Shown one piece after another: positions 41,640 to 52,264 of a DNA stretch of 64,000 nucleotides. Numbering within the stretch: position 1 is the first letter of the stretch; each line of letters begins with the position of its first letter. The stretch covers positions 76,642,059 to 76,706,058 of the forward strand of contig JAKSZU010000016.1 in assembly GCA_026018925.1 (NCBI GenBank), in the 5' to 3' direction. The notes under the pieces were generated by a model. It did not search any database. It saw nothing but the letters and a program-made list of their open reading frames with translations, and was not told where the DNA came from. The position numbers were made by a program, and so were the translations under genes. Source of the DNA: Tupaia tana (lineage: Eukaryota > Chordata > Mammalia > Scandentia > Tupaiidae).

Positions 41640-41845
41640 GGAGTTTGTGTCAGGAGTGCTTCCAGGGTAAAACACAACCTTTTGTGAGGCTGAACCACCT
41701 GGGAACTGGGCTTGTGGCAGGAGACTTCCCTGTACATGAGTTGGTGAGTCTGGGGTGGATTGTATCATCTAGATCTTGCTGAGGATGCAGTCTCTTTCTA
41801 TCTCTATTGCTTATGGAAGAAATAAGTAAACTTAAACAAAGAAGT
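41640..41845 (+). mobile_element. SINE-B, degraded head
   Basis: GGCTGAACCACCTGGGAACTGGG, GATCTTGCTGAGGATGCAGTC, CTCTATTGCTTATGGAAGAAATAAGTAAAC end. Confidence 0.6.
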
Positions 41846-42095
41846 GTGGAGACTAGCATGTGGCTTAGTGGTTAAGGTGCTGAACTTCCAGCTGTGGTTC
41901 AGCTCCCAGACATGACGGCTTAGAAATCATGCTGGGTGCATGTGTGTATGCATGCCCAAAATCTCAGGAGGAGAATGGAGGAGACGGGATTGTGGCTTGG
42001 CATCCCCCTGAGGGGTGATTTCTCACTTTCCCTCTCTTTGTCTCTCTCTGGCACGTGCACATGCTCTGTGGCAAAATTCTTAAAAAACAAAAAGA
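41846..42095 (+). mobile_element. SINE-A, intermediate age
   Basis: GGAGACTAGCATGTGGCTTAGTGGTTAAGG, GTGGTTCAGCTCCC, TGATTTCTCACTTTCCCTCTC and CTCTGTGGCAAAATTC tail. Confidence 0.9.
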
Positions 42096-42304
42096 GTGTG
42101 TATCAGTTCTGATCTCTTTTTTATTATAAAGTCACTGATATTCAACATGGGGGCCCTACCCTGATGACCTTATCTAATGCTAAGTAGCTTCCAATACCAT
42201 AGTTAGGTTACATTTTACCCTCTTAATATAGTCAAAATAGCAACCAAATTTGAACGCACAAATTTTGGGGGGAACACATTTGAACCATATCAACCCTCAA
42301 AACC

Positions 42305-42447
42305 CCTATCTTAGTATTCTCATTTTTTCAGATGAGGAAAATGAGCCATGGAAAAGTTAAAGCACCTTGCTTGTGATGACTGAGCCGACGAGTGGCAGAG
42401 CAATGATTCATATTCAGGTGAGCCTGGCTCCAGAGCCTCTTCAAGAA
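42305..42447 (-). mobile_element. MIR relic
   Basis: TTTTCAGATGAGGAAAATGAGCC through GAGCCTGGCTCCAGAGCC is the antisense MIR core and 5' part. Confidence 0.8.
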
Positions 42448-43120
42448 CCCGAAGTAGACAAGATGTCCTGCTCTTATGGAGCTCACTGTCTGGAAGGGAA
42501 GGCAAACGATAGCAAAAAGGGCAAGGAGAAAGGTAAGCCCAGGATACCATGGGAGCTGGAGGGCAAAGAAGCACCTGCCCCACAGAGCAGGCTGGAACGC
42601 AGCCTTTAAAGACCAGGAGATGAGTGAGACAATGGCATACTGGCTTTAGGGCCCAAATGTCCAGAAGTCCCCAATCAGAGACTCAGAAGAACACAGCATA
42701 TTTGTATAGACCACACATGTGCTCGAGCCAGGAATGCAAGGCAAGGAGCACTGGAAGATGGGAATTGAGAGACAGACCAGGGCCACATACAGAGTGTGCC
42801 AAGCCAAGGAAGTAGAACATCAAAGAAATCCATTATTCTCTGTAAAAATGAACTAAGATGGACTGGTTGACAGATGGTTAGAGTAGAAGGAAGACAGTTT
42901 CATGTTTGTTAAGTTGAAATAATAATAATTTTTAAAAAGCCATTGCCTTTAGAGCTACTGACCAGAAAATGTGGCACAGACAGGGCTGTGCTGTGCTCTG
43001 GGAGACCTGGGCACGTGCTGTCTAGCTCACTGTGTCAGGACTGCCCAGGTGCACAACTGCAGGAGGCGCTGTCCACATTGCAGCCTAGGTCAATGGCACC
43101 ACACGAAACAGTGCCGTCCA
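42448..43120. other. Unassigned DNA
   Basis: No gene or repeat recognised; frames of 60-90 codons lack motifs. Confidence 0.45.
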
Positions 43121-43269
43121 CTAGCAGTTTCTGCGGATGGGTCTGTTCTGTTTGTGCTTTCCATTATGACAGCCACCGGTCACGTGTCGTGATTGAGTGC
43201 TTGACATGTCGCTAGTGTGACTGAGAAACTGAATGTTTAATTTCATTTAATTTTAAACAAAGTTTATGT

Positions 43270-43522
43270 ATGGGCTAGCTGGTAGCGTGAAGGTTAAGGG
43301 GCTGGATCTCACATGGCAGACCACATAGTTTGAGTCCTAGATTTGAAATTGATGCCAGGTACATGGCATGATTTTTGCATGCCCAAAATCCTGGGAAGAG
43401 AATGGAGTAGTGGTTGCAGCAGTCTCATCCCCCCAGCAGGTGATTTCTAACTTTCCCTCTCTTTCTCTGTCTCTCTCTGGTGAGTGCACATGCCCTATAG
43501 CAAAACTGAGCAACAAAAAAAG
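43270..43522 (+). mobile_element. SINE-A, intermediate age
   Basis: GGGCTAGCTGGTAGCGTGAAGGTTAAGG, GATTTCTAACTTTCCCTCTC, CCCTATAGCAAAACTG. Confidence 0.9.
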
Positions 43523-43738
43523 TTTATTTCTTTCTTCCATGAACACACACATGATACACACTCAAGAGAAATCCTGCAGGTTCATGATGTTGTAATCCAC
43601 ACCAGTCTTTAGCCAACCCCAGATAATGGGCAAATGTGTACCTGGTGTACTCAGGGAGGTCTCTGGACTTGACCCTTTCCATGTAGTATTGCCTTGCAGA
43701 GAATCATATTTTACTGTTGTGCCACCACCTGATCCCTA
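43523..43738 (-). mobile_element. SINE-B copy
   Basis: Antisense with TTTATTTCTTTCTTCCATG, GTACTCAGGGAGGTCTCTGG, GAATCATATTTTACTGTTGTGCCACCACCTGATCCC. It is adjacent to, and opposite in orientation to, the SINE-A on its left. Confidence 0.88.
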
Positions 43739-43800
43739 ATTTTATTTAATTAAAATTTAAATCAGTGTAGTTGTCTGTGCCTCCTCACAACTGTTTAGAG

Positions 43801-44254
43801 AATGCAGCCCTGAAGTCTTGCAGTGCCCTGTTTGTGTGGCTGTAATTTGAGGCATTGATTTCTATATTCCATGGGCAAATCACTTGCCTCTCAGAACACT
43901 ATTATTTGTCTCTGTCTTCAGAGTGCTGCTGTGAAACATGCAGTGGAACAAATTAACAGGCATCTCAAAGATAATTAATGGTTTGAATGATGTGAAAAAG
44001 CCCAAACCAACCACCAATCCAAACAACAAACAAACTCAAATGACCAGTCATAGAGACACTTGGCAAGTGCCAAGCTTTATGTCCACGCAACATAAAGTAT
44101 TGGCTGGGTGGTGCAGGAGTGGAGGTGAAAGACCATCTCTAACTACACAGAAGGATCTACTAAATCATGGTTTCCAGCTTTGCACATACAAACTTCTATC
44201 ACCCCGGGTGGTGACCACTTGCAAACTTAATAAATGACCCCTATTCTTTTTTTT
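43801..44254. other. Unassigned DNA
   Basis: No gene or repeat recognised. Confidence 0.5.
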
Positions 44255-44389
44255 TTTAAATTACTGTACATCATTACAGCATACAAAATGGTTTTTCCCA
44301 GTGTGAATACGGTGCATATTAATCAGATCATAGATATTACCATGTACATTATCTTCAATAGATAACTTTTCTTTCTTTTTTTTTCTTTT

Positions 44390-44653
44390 TTCTTTTTTAG
44401 AGCTAGATTTTTGTTATAGTGTGTGTGCTCACAGGAGAGACAAAGAGACAAAAAGAGAAATTGCCCCCCCCCCCCCCCCCCCCCCGGGAGGATGGCCACA
44501 CTGCAATCCCTCCTCCTCCATTCTCCTCTTGGATTTTGGGCATGCATGCACACATACCTGGTGTAAGTTTTAAGCCACTGGGCCTAGGACTTGAACTACA
44601 GTTGACTGTAAGGGAGTCCAACAACGTAATCATTATGCCATCTGCTGGTCCCA
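44390..44653 (-). mobile_element. SINE-A with a 22-base C-run
   Basis: TTTTTGTTATAGTGTGTGTGC, GAGAAATTG, then C22 at 44,464-44,485 in place of the usual five or six C, and head end CATCTGCTGGTCCC. Confidence 0.92.
44464..44485 (+). repeat. Poly(C) run, 22 bases
   Basis: An uninterrupted C-run at the position of the CACCCCCCA motif of SINE-A. Unusually long for a mammalian mononucleotide C-run. Confidence 0.97.
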
Positions 44654-44984
44654 ATAAATTTTCATTTTTGTTTCTGGTAAATTCTTTTTCCCTGATCCCT
44701 TCTCCCCTTCCTCCTATTACCCACTCCTGAACTGTTTCTAGTATCTCCAGTTGGCCTCTCTACTATTATACCTTCCAACCTTTCAGTTTCTGCCATAGAC
44801 TGTAGTATATATTAATACATTTGGTGTATATTAAACAGAGACATATAATGCTTATCCTCCTAATCTCTGTTCTTCCCCCCTTCCTATATCCATACTTTTA
44901 GACTTGTGCCATTGCAGTTCCTCCCATTAAAGAGGCAGGATTGCTCCTTGATTTTGGGTTCAGTCATGTGATTCAAGTTAGCCA

Positions 44985-45252
44985 ACAGAATGGCAGCAGG
45001 TGCAATGCTGCAATGTCACCAAGGGCTTGAAAAGTGCTTGCATACATTCTTTGAGACAATCCCATATGTGAAGCTTCCTCATTCAAGTACACAGACCTCC
45101 CTGAGTACATAGGGCACATGTATACCAATGATCCAGGGCTGGTTGAAGGCTGGGTTTGCACTGCAGTGTTGGAATCCTGTTGGGGGTCATGTCTATCTTT
45201 ATCTACCTGTCTCTTCTGCTCATGAAATAAATAAATAAATAAACAAATAAGT
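44985..45252 (+). mobile_element. SINE-B copy
   Basis: AATGGCAGCAGGTGCAATGC, CATTCAAGTACACAGACCTCCCTGAGTAC, GATCCAGGGCTGGTTGAAGGC, GAATCCTGTTGGGGGTCATG and (AAATA)n tail. Confidence 0.88.
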
Positions 45253-45329
45253 TTTAAAAATAATAAAAAGAGATCTTTTCAACATACTCCTGTAAGGACC
45301 TGCACACCTTCCAGAGAGAGCTATTTGGC

Positions 45330-45490
45330 TGGATCGTCATCATTGACCAGGCTCTCTGTAGGTCCCAGAACCAGGGAGGAAGATCTGAACAGCTCCCAGA
45401 GATAGTAAGGCACTGGGACTGTTTGGCTGCATCTTCTACCTCTGGCCCTCTGTGGGTTCCAGAACCAGATAGGAACAGGTTCATCAGGCA
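45330..45490 (+). repeat. Two 94-bp imperfect tandem units in an old L1 5' UTR
   Basis: GGTCCCAGAACCAGGGAGGA at 45,361 recurs as GGTTCCAGAACCAGATAGGA at 45,455, with CTCTGTAGG/CTCTGTGGG before each. These are unlike the 158-bp monomers of the young L1. Confidence 0.65.
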
Positions 45491-45901
45491 TGGAATACAA
45501 TGTGTGATCTTACTTACTACCTTTAGGTCCACATCCTCAAGTCAGTGCTCAGCCATGTCAAAATTGGAAAATTTTGTAAACAAGAGGGAAACTGGTGGGG
45601 AATTAAAGTATACCAGAGATAGGTGCACAAGCATACAACCCCAGAAACTTACCCCAAATCAGTAGGGAAAAGCAAGTTCTCACCAGATACCTAGAACACA
45701 AAGCAGAGCCTCAAGAAATAAGGGAAAATCAGGAACTATATCCCCCTCAAAAGAATACAGCAAGTCCTCACCAACTGTGGAAAAAAAACCCCAAGAAATC
45801 CTAGAAATGACAGAAATAGAATTCAGAAAATTCATCATAACAAAACTCAGTGAGATGTGATCATCAAAACAGCATGGTACTGGCACAAAAATATACATGT
45901 A

Positions 45902-46142
45902 GGGACCGGCAGATGGCATAATGGTTACGTTGCTGGACTCCCACATAGTCAACTACAGTTCGAGTCCTGGATCTGGTGGCTTAAAACTCAAACTGGATGC
46001 ATATGTGTACATGCCCAAAATCCCGAGAGGAGAATGGAGAAGGGAATGCAGTGTGGCCGTACTTCCTGGGGGGTGATTTCTTGCTTTTTATTTCTACAGT
46101 GAGAACATGTGCCCTACAGCAAAAATCTCTCTCTTAAAAAAA
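45902..46142 (+). mobile_element. SINE-A inside old L1
   Basis: GGGACCGGCAGATGGCATAATGG head, box B AGTTCGAGTCC, GATTTCTTGCTTTTTATTTC and CCCTACAGCAAAAATCTCTCTC tail. L1 reading resumes with TGCATGTAGACCAATGG; TGCATGTA against TACATGTA on the left suggests a target duplication of about 8 bp. Confidence 0.92.
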
Positions 46143-47290
46143 TGCATGTAGACCAATGGAACAGAATAGAGAAAGCAGAAATAACCCCCAAAACTACAGC
46201 CTATTGATTTTTGACAAAGGGCACAATACTATCCACTAGGGAAAAGAAAATCTCTTCAGCAAATGGTGCTGGGCAACTGTTTATTCACCTGCTGAAAAAT
46301 GAATCTGGATCACTATCTCTCACCATTAACAAAAATCGACTCACAATGGATCAGACATCTACACATAAAACTTCAAACTATTAAACCAGTGACCCAAAAC
46401 ACAGGGGATACTCTTAGAGACATCAGAGTAGGCAGACTTCTTAAATAAGATCCCCAAAACATAGGCAATAATCCTGAAAATAGACAAGAGAAATTACACC
46501 AGGTTACAAATCTTCTGCACAGCAAAAGATACAATAATTAGAGTGAATTGGCAACTCACAGAATGGGAAAATATATTTTCAAACTATGCCTCAGGTAAGG
46601 GAATGATAACTAGAATATACAGGGAACTCAAGCAGCTTAACTCCCCCCACCCCATATTCAATCCAATTAAAAGATGGGCAAATAAGCTGAACAGACAACT
46701 CTCCAAGGAAGACTTATGAACAGTCAGAAAGGATATGAAAAAATGCTCAACATCATTTATCACAAGGGAGATGCAAATCAAAACCATGATCAGATACTGT
46801 CTAATCCCAGTCAGAATAACTAAGATTAAAGAAATAAAGAATGATAAGTGCAGACGAGGTTGCGATGGAAAGGGAACTCTCCACACTTTTGTTGAGAATG
46901 TAGATTAGTACAGTCACTATGAAGAAGAAATGGAGGTTCCTCAAAAACCTACAAATAGGACTACTGTGTAATCCAGCAATTCCACTTCTGGGTATCTACC
47001 CAAAGGATAGGAATACACTTAGTTGGAAAAACATTTGCACATCCATGTTTATTGTGGCATTACTCTAATTGCTAAGACATGGAATCAACCCAAATATTCA
47101 AGAACAGATAAGTGAATTGAAAAAGTGTGGCACATACACAGTATAGAATACTATTCAGTCATTAAAAAATGATGAGACTCTGGCATTTGATAAAAAGTAG
47201 TTAAATATGGAAGATTTAATGTGAAACGAAGCAAGCCAGACTATGAAAAAGAGGCAATGTATGCCCCCACTTAATGTATACCAAATGTCT
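46143..47290 (+). pseudogene. L1 ORF2 pseudogene, C-terminal part
   Basis: Decayed C-terminal region of ORF2 with recognisable WNQPKYSRTDK-like and YYSVIKK-like parts, many stops and frameshifts. The zinc-knuckle region near 46,850 keeps the first Cys codon (TGC). Confidence 0.8.
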
Positions 47291-47597
47291 GCACTCTGGC
47301 AGAAACTGAAAGAATGGAAGGTATAAAACCATGGACAGCAACTGTGGATACTAGAGACAGTGTGGTAGGAGAGTGGGCAATGAGGGTCAGGAGGGAAGGA
47401 ATCAAGGGAAAACAAAAAGTAAAACATCCAACAGACACAAAAGTGGAAAATGATCTGTTGATGATAAATGTATGGTAATGTCTTTGACCAGACTGATACA
47501 CAGTATACTCATGCTGGGAAGATTCCTTTTGTGTGCTGTGGATATGTACAGTGATTAAATGAAAAAAAAAAAAAAGAAAAAAATTAAAAAGAAAAGG

Positions 47598-47855
47598 CTT
47601 GCCTTCTTGGTCCTCTTCATCACCATGAGAAGAACTAACCCACTGGTACCAGGGAGAGGATGACAAGTATGTGGCACAGAGCCACTGCATCCTGTAGCTC
47701 AGATCAGGCCAGCCAACCCTGAAGAGCACATGCAAACTCAGCCTAGGTGAGCCAACCACAGCCAAGGCACAGACTGGTGAGTTTTTAAACATCTTTTGTC
47801 ATATGCTGCTGAGATTTTGTAATTGTTATGTAGCAGAAGATAACTAATGCATGGC
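47598..47855 (+). mobile_element. ERVL-type LTR 3' end-like fragment
   Basis: GAACTAACCCACTGGTACCAGG, ACATCTTTTGTCATATGCTGCTGAGATTTTGTAATTGTTATGTAGCAGAAGATAACTAATGC fits the ends of old ERVL-type LTRs. Confidence 0.45.
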
Positions 47856-48053
47856 TGTTAGTTATTTGTTTTGAAATGCCCTTATTTCTTTCCTCTGAAT
47901 GTTTAAAATTCTAGCATTTAAGATTCTATATTATCATCTTCTTTATCCTCTCTCATTGGTTTCTCTTGATGGCATTTACAAATGGAATATTCCTTTCTGG
48001 ACTTTTAAGAGCAATACATACTCATTTCAGGAAGTGATATGAGAAAACAGAGT

Positions 48054-48308
48054 TCAGGTCAGCTGGTGGCATGGTGGTGAAGGCAACAGGCTCCCACTTG
48101 GTCAACTGCATGGTTTGAGTGATGGACCTGGAGGCTTGAAAAATATGCAGGTGTGTTTGTGCAAGCCAAAATTCCAAAAGGAGATTAGACAAGGATTTGT
48201 AGTGTGACCTCCCTCATCAGGGCTAGGAGAGCTTTCTCACTTCCCTCTCTCTGCCTTGGTCTGGTGAGCACATGTGCCCTCCAGCAAATTAAAAGAGAGA
48301 GAGAGAAA
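48054..48308 (+). mobile_element. SINE-A, old copy
   Basis: AGGTCAGCTGGTGGCATGGTGGTGAAGG, GAGGCTTGAAAAATATGC, GCTTTCTCACTTCCCTCTC and CCCTCCAGCAAATTAAAAG. Confidence 0.88.
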
Positions 48309-48317
48309 TTTTTTTCT

Positions 48318-48478
48318 TTTTAAAGAAATATTTATTAGATTTAATTTATTTATTATTATTTAATCTGACCAGAGAGAGAGAGAGAGGGAAAGAAAGGGAA
48401 AGTGAGAGAGCAAGCCACCAGGTCTGGGACTTGAACCATGGTTGGCCATATGGCAGTCTGGCACCTTTGCCACCACAG
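48318..48478 (-). mobile_element. SINE-A short form
   Basis: TTTATTTATTATTATTTAATCTGACC, GAGAGAGCAAGCCACCAGGTCTGGGACTTGAACC, GCCACCACAG. Central block absent. Confidence 0.85.
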
Positions 48479-48559
48479 AAATTTTCCCCGAGAAAGAAAA
48501 TTTTAAAAGAAAATTTTAAAGTAATTAAGTATAGTATCATCCTTCATACATAAGCACTG

Positions 48560-49295
48560 TTAACATTTCAACTTCATATACATGCAGAGTAGATATACCT
48601 ACAAATGCACATACAACGCATACACAGCCATACATGGGATCTTATTATATAGAGATCTTGGTTCTGCATTATTATTTTTTTAAGTATTTTAAAAGTTACT
48701 TATTTATTCTGAGAGAGACAGAGAGGTAGATGGAGATGGAGACAGCACCCTGGCAGGATCCTGATGCTGTAGTCTCCTCCCAGCCCCAGACCATGGGCAG
48801 GCATGTGTGTGGTATACTCAGAAAGGTTTCCAGATGCAAGCTGGTAACCTTCCTGCCCGAGTCTGGTTCACAGTGTCATGTTTCACTGTTGTGCCACCAT
48901 CTGGTCCCTACATTATTTTATTTATTTCAACGTTACATACATCAGCATTTCCCCATGTCCTTAAATATTCCCCAGGAACATAATTCTTAGCAGCTGCATA
49001 TTAATATTCTGTGTTATGGCTGCATCATATTTTATTTAACCATTCCCTACTTTTGGACATTTCAATTCTTTGCAATTTTTCACTATTACAAATGATGCTG
49101 CAATGTTCATCTTTGTACATAAATCTCAGTCTGTTTCTGTGATTGCTCCCTTAGGCTGTGTTCCTAGAAGTGAAATTCCTTGGTGAAAGGGTCTGAACAA
49201 TTTTAATAAGATATTGCCAAGTCGTTCCCCCAGCAAGGGCAATTTATAGCTCCACAAGCAGAATAGAAAAGGGGTTGCTATTTGTAATTTATAAA
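48560..49295 (-). mobile_element. Older L1 (L1M-type) ORF2/3' region, antisense, split by SINE-B
   Basis: GGCTGCATCATATTTTATTTAACC, TTTTTCACTATTACAAATGATGCTGCAATG and GTTCCTAGAAGTGAAATTCCTTGG are antisense landmarks of old L1 ends. Confidence 0.6.
48665..48908 (-). mobile_element. SINE-B copy
   Basis: TTACTTATTTATTCTGAGAGAGAC, CACCCTGGCAGGATCCTGATGC, GGTAACCTTCCTGCC and TTTCACTGTTGTGCCACCATCTGGTCCC. Confidence 0.9.
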
Positions 49296-49555
49296 GGCAC
49301 ACTGGGGAAATTTCAAAGCAGACAGAGTGGGAACAGGATCTCTGAGTTGGTGGTTTACACAGAACCATCAACTGGGAACCATGCGGAACCCCACTAAATG
49401 TGACATTGAAGGGTGGCCTTATAAAAAACAGGGGATGCCAATATTCTTGATATATTCACTCACCGCTGGGTGTGTAATTTCTGGCTAAAACCTAGGTAAT
49501 GTTGTTCAGAGAAGATAGACACAATCTGATTTTATTTTAAATTTATTTTAGAGTT
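49296..49555. other. Unassigned DNA
   Basis: No gene or repeat recognised. Confidence 0.5.
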
Positions 49556-49768
49556 ATTTATATAATTTTATTTATTATTATTATTGCTTTAAAAAATTTG
49601 TTATAGAGTATGTGTGCTCACCAGAGAGAGAAGGAGAAAGAAAGAGAGAGAGGGAGAGAGAAGGAGAAAGAGAGAGAGAGAAAAAACAATCCACCAGGCC
49701 TGGGACTTGAGCTGCAGTCTGCCACGTGGGAGTCCAGAGCCTTAACCACCACACCACCTGTTGGTGCT
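49556..49768 (-). mobile_element. SINE-A short form with GA expansion
   Basis: TTTGTTATAGAGTATGTGTGCTCACC, GA-rich repeat 49,616-49,684, CAATCCACCAGGCCTGGGACTTGAGC and CACCTGTTGGTGC. Confidence 0.85.
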
Positions 49769-49839
49769 CACAATCTGATTTTTAAAGTTCAGGGCTTAGC
49801 AGATATCTTCTTTGTTGACAGTACCTCTCTCTATTAAAC

Positions 49840-50010
49840 ATCCTAGAGACCTAGGGGCAAACTCTAGATCCTTTACAGTCTTTGCAACTTTGGGACTCTA
49901 CCAAGTTACATGTTCTCTTGGAGCCCAGGTTTCCTCCTCAGTAGAATGATGGGAAATTGTGACTTAAGCTAGCAAATCATCTAGCAAAGAATGCGCTTGA
50001 CACTAGAAAT
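49840..50010 (+). mobile_element. MIR-type relic
   Basis: CTTTGCAACTTTGGGACTCTACC, GCCCAGGTTTCCTCCTCAGTAGAATG in MIR sense order. Confidence 0.6.
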
Positions 50011-50257
50011 TACTTCACAAAAATCAATTTTGTACTAATGAGGACAAAATGGGGCATCAGGCCTGCAGCTGAGATGGGAAATAGTTATAAATTCAGAGTC
50101 ATTTCTGAACTGGTTCTTTGACTTTTATATCTCCCAGATGAAGTGTTCACATTTGTGGCAAAAGGAGAAAAATGATAATATAGACAATTATTAATAGAGG
50201 TATGTGTATCTCTAAAGGCCTATCTTATTAAGAGATAACATACTTTTGGCTTTATAG

Positions 50258-50508
50258 GATCATCAGCTGGTGTGGTGGTTAGGGTGCTAGATTTCCACAT
50301 GGGTGACTGTGGTTCAAGTCCTGGACCTGGTGATTTGAAAACCAAGCTGGGTATGTGCGTGTGCATGCCTGAAACAAAATCCCAGGAGGAGGATGGAAGA
50401 GAAGGGATTGTGGCATGGCTATCTTCCTGGGGAGTAATTTCTCACTTTCCCTCTCTCTGTCTCTCTCTGATGAGTAAATGAAACTTATGACAAAAACCTA
50501 AAACAAAC
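50258..50508 (+). mobile_element. SINE-A, old copy
   Basis: GGATCATCAGCTGGTGTGGTGGTTAGGG, GGTTCAAGTCCTGGACC (near-canonical box B), TAATTTCTCACTTTCCCTCTC. Confidence 0.9.
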
Positions 50509-50785
50509 AGGGCCAGCAGATGGTGTAATGGCTATATTGCTGGACTCCCACATGGCTGACTGTGGTTCAAGTCCTGGTAGCTTCAAACTCATACCAGGTG
50601 CATGTATGTGCATGCCCGAGATCCCAGGAGGAAAGTGGAGAAGGCATTGCGGTGTGAACATCCCCTCTTGAGGGGTGATTTCTCATTTTCTGTCTCTCTG
50701 GCAAGTAGATGAGCCCTATAGCAAAAAGCTCTACAGACAAACAAACAAACAAAATCTTAAAACAAACAAGCAAACAAAAACAGTT
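50509..50785 (+). mobile_element. SINE-A, intermediate age (second of a tandem pair)
   Basis: GGGCCAGCAGATGGTGTAATGGCTATATTGC, GGTTCAAGTCC, GATTTCTCATTTTCTGTCTC, CCCTATAGCAAAAAGC, then an AAAC microsatellite tail. Confidence 0.92.
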
Positions 50786-50789
50786 TTGA

Positions 50790-51052
50790 TTTTTTAAAAG
50801 AAATTTGCCAGAGGTCACATGCACTTGTTAGAGAGAGGGAGAGGCAGAGTGAGAGAGAAGTAAAAAAGCACCCCTGTGGAAATGGTCATGTACAATCCCT
50901 TCTCTAACTCTCTTCCTTTCAGAATTTTGGGCGTGCACACACATGCACCCACTCTGTATTTCAACTCTCCAGGTCTGGGACCCACATTGCTTGGTTGGTC
51001 ATGTGGGATCCAGTCACCTTAACTATCAATAGCATGCCATCGGTTGGCTCCT
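50790..51052 (-). mobile_element. SINE-A, old copy
   Basis: AAATTTGCCAGAGGTCACATGCACTTG, TAAAAAAGCACCCC, CTCTCCAGGTCTGGGACCC, ending CATCGGTTGGCTCC. It is tail-to-tail with the pair on its left. Confidence 0.82.
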
Positions 51053-51080
51053 GTTCTGAATTTTTTAAGAGCTAGGAATC

Positions 51081-51337
51081 CAGGCCAGCTATGGTAGCAC
51101 AACGGTAATGCACATTTGCAATATTGAACATACACGGGAAGGTGCCAAGCTCACACCCTGAGGTCTTCCTGTACTAGCTGGGCATATATGGATGTGCTCG
51201 TAATCCAGGATGGCTGAGGTCGTGAGGAGATCGTGGTGTGGGGGGTCATGTGAAGTGCCCGTCTCTCTCTCTCTCCTTGTCTCTCTCTCCCTTTGTCTCT
51301 TTCTCTCTCTCATGGAGGAAATAAATAAATAAACCAT
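51081..51337 (+). mobile_element. SINE-B copy
   Basis: AGGCCAGCTATGGTAGCACAACGG head, ACCCTGAGGTCTTCCTGTACTAGCTGGGC, (TC)n and TCTCATGGAGGAAATAAATAAATAAACC. Confidence 0.85.
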
Positions 51338-51904
51338 TCTTTAAAAAGAGCTGAAAGTCCCTTCTAAAGTGAAATGTGGAATTTTGCTTCTGCTAATGTC
51401 TAAGTAAGTACCTATAGGGCTGACCTTCCCACAGATAGCAAATATAATCTCTGGGAAAATTTAAAAAAAAGTAATTACCTAAAGAATGGGTAGTGGTGAC
51501 TAAAATTTCAATAGAAAACCTGTGCTCATTCTGGCTTGAAGAGTCAGAGGAGAGAGTTGTAGACAATTGCTCTTCAAGGGAAGTGAGACAGAGGGTGTGA
51601 GATAGGAGCCAAAATTGGGAAGCCTCAAATCTTTGTATAAATTCTGCCCAAGGTTGACTTCTGAAGCATCTATGCATGGACTGGGTCCTAAGCAGCCTGG
51701 GTAAAGCTAAAAGAGATGAGCTAAGAATTGAGCTGCTGCCTAACTGGGAGAGTTTGCAGTTTGAGTTCTAAGTTAATTGCCTCTTAAAACAATACTCTTT
51801 GGGGAACTAGAATAGAATCCAGAACCTCTACAACGTAATATGTACAGCATCTAGGATACAATCCAAAATTATGCAAAAAGGCAAGGAAATAGGAAAATGT
51901 AATA

Positions 51905-52200
51905 GATTCTCTTTTTTTAAAAAAAGTGTTTTTGTTTTATTTCTTTCATGAAAGAGTATAAGAGAGAGAGCACATGTGAGAGAGAAAGAGGCACTATCGA
52001 CAGGGCCCTATGGTGCTGCCACTGCCACCCCTTTCCATGAGCCCTCCAGCTAGTCAGGATTCTGGATGCGTATGTGCATACTTGGTGTATTTCAGGTCAA
52101 CTCAGAGTCCAAACACGCAGTCAGTCACGTCGCTCCAGCACCGCTGGTCAGTCAGTATGCTGCTGCCAGCACCAACGAGGCCTGGCTGGTGTGACCCATC
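51905..52200 (-). mobile_element. SINE-B-like, diverged
   Basis: TTTATTTCTTTCATGAAAGAG, GAGGCACTATCGACAGGGCCC, CTAGTCAGGATTCTGG and CCAGCACCGCTGGTCAG. The head is poorly conserved. Confidence 0.55.
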
Positions 52201-52264
52201 CTTGAAGGAAAAGACAATGAATGGATAGTGACTCCGAGATGACCCAGGTGTTGGAATTACCAGA

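Larger units (their letters stand above)
41453..42298 (-). mobile_element. MaLR/ERVL-type LTR split by two SINEs
   Basis: The left part TTCTGTTGCTTTAACTGAATACCAGAGACTGGGTAATG to CACTGGGCACCAC and the right part GGGGCCCTACCCTGATGACC to TTTGGGGGGAACACATTTGAACCATATCA are the two ends of one reversed LTR. A SINE-B (41,640-41,845) and a SINE-A (41,846-42,095) lie between. Confidence 0.7.
43121..43800. mobile_element. Old DNA-transposon-like relic split by two SINEs
   Basis: GTCGTGATTGAGTGCTTGACATGTCGCTAGTGTGACTGAGAAACTGAATG continues after the SINEs as AATTTTATTTAATTAAAATTTAAATCAGTG. The same element type recurs at 62,400-62,515. The terminal inverted repeat structure is not resolved. Confidence 0.45.
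44255..44845 (-). mobile_element. L1 3' UTR, antisense, split by a SINE-A
   Basis: Right part reversed reads TGGCAGAAACTGAAAGGTTGGAAGG and CTAGAAACAGTTCAGGAGTGGG, matching the 3' UTR at 47,290-47,440. The left part contains TTATCTTCAATAGATAA. The SINE-A lies at 44,390-44,653. Confidence 0.7.
45300..47590 (+). mobile_element. Old L1 lacking about 3.5 kb of its middle
   Basis: 5' UTR with two 94-bp repeats (45,300-45,500) and the ORF1 start region (CAGAAAATTCATCATAACAAAACTCAGTGAGATG, ending about 45,857) are fused directly to late ORF2 (GATCATCAAAACAGCATGGTACTGGCAC). A SINE-A interrupts at 45,902. The ORF2 end and 3' UTR run to an A-rich tail at about 47,590. Confidence 0.85.
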
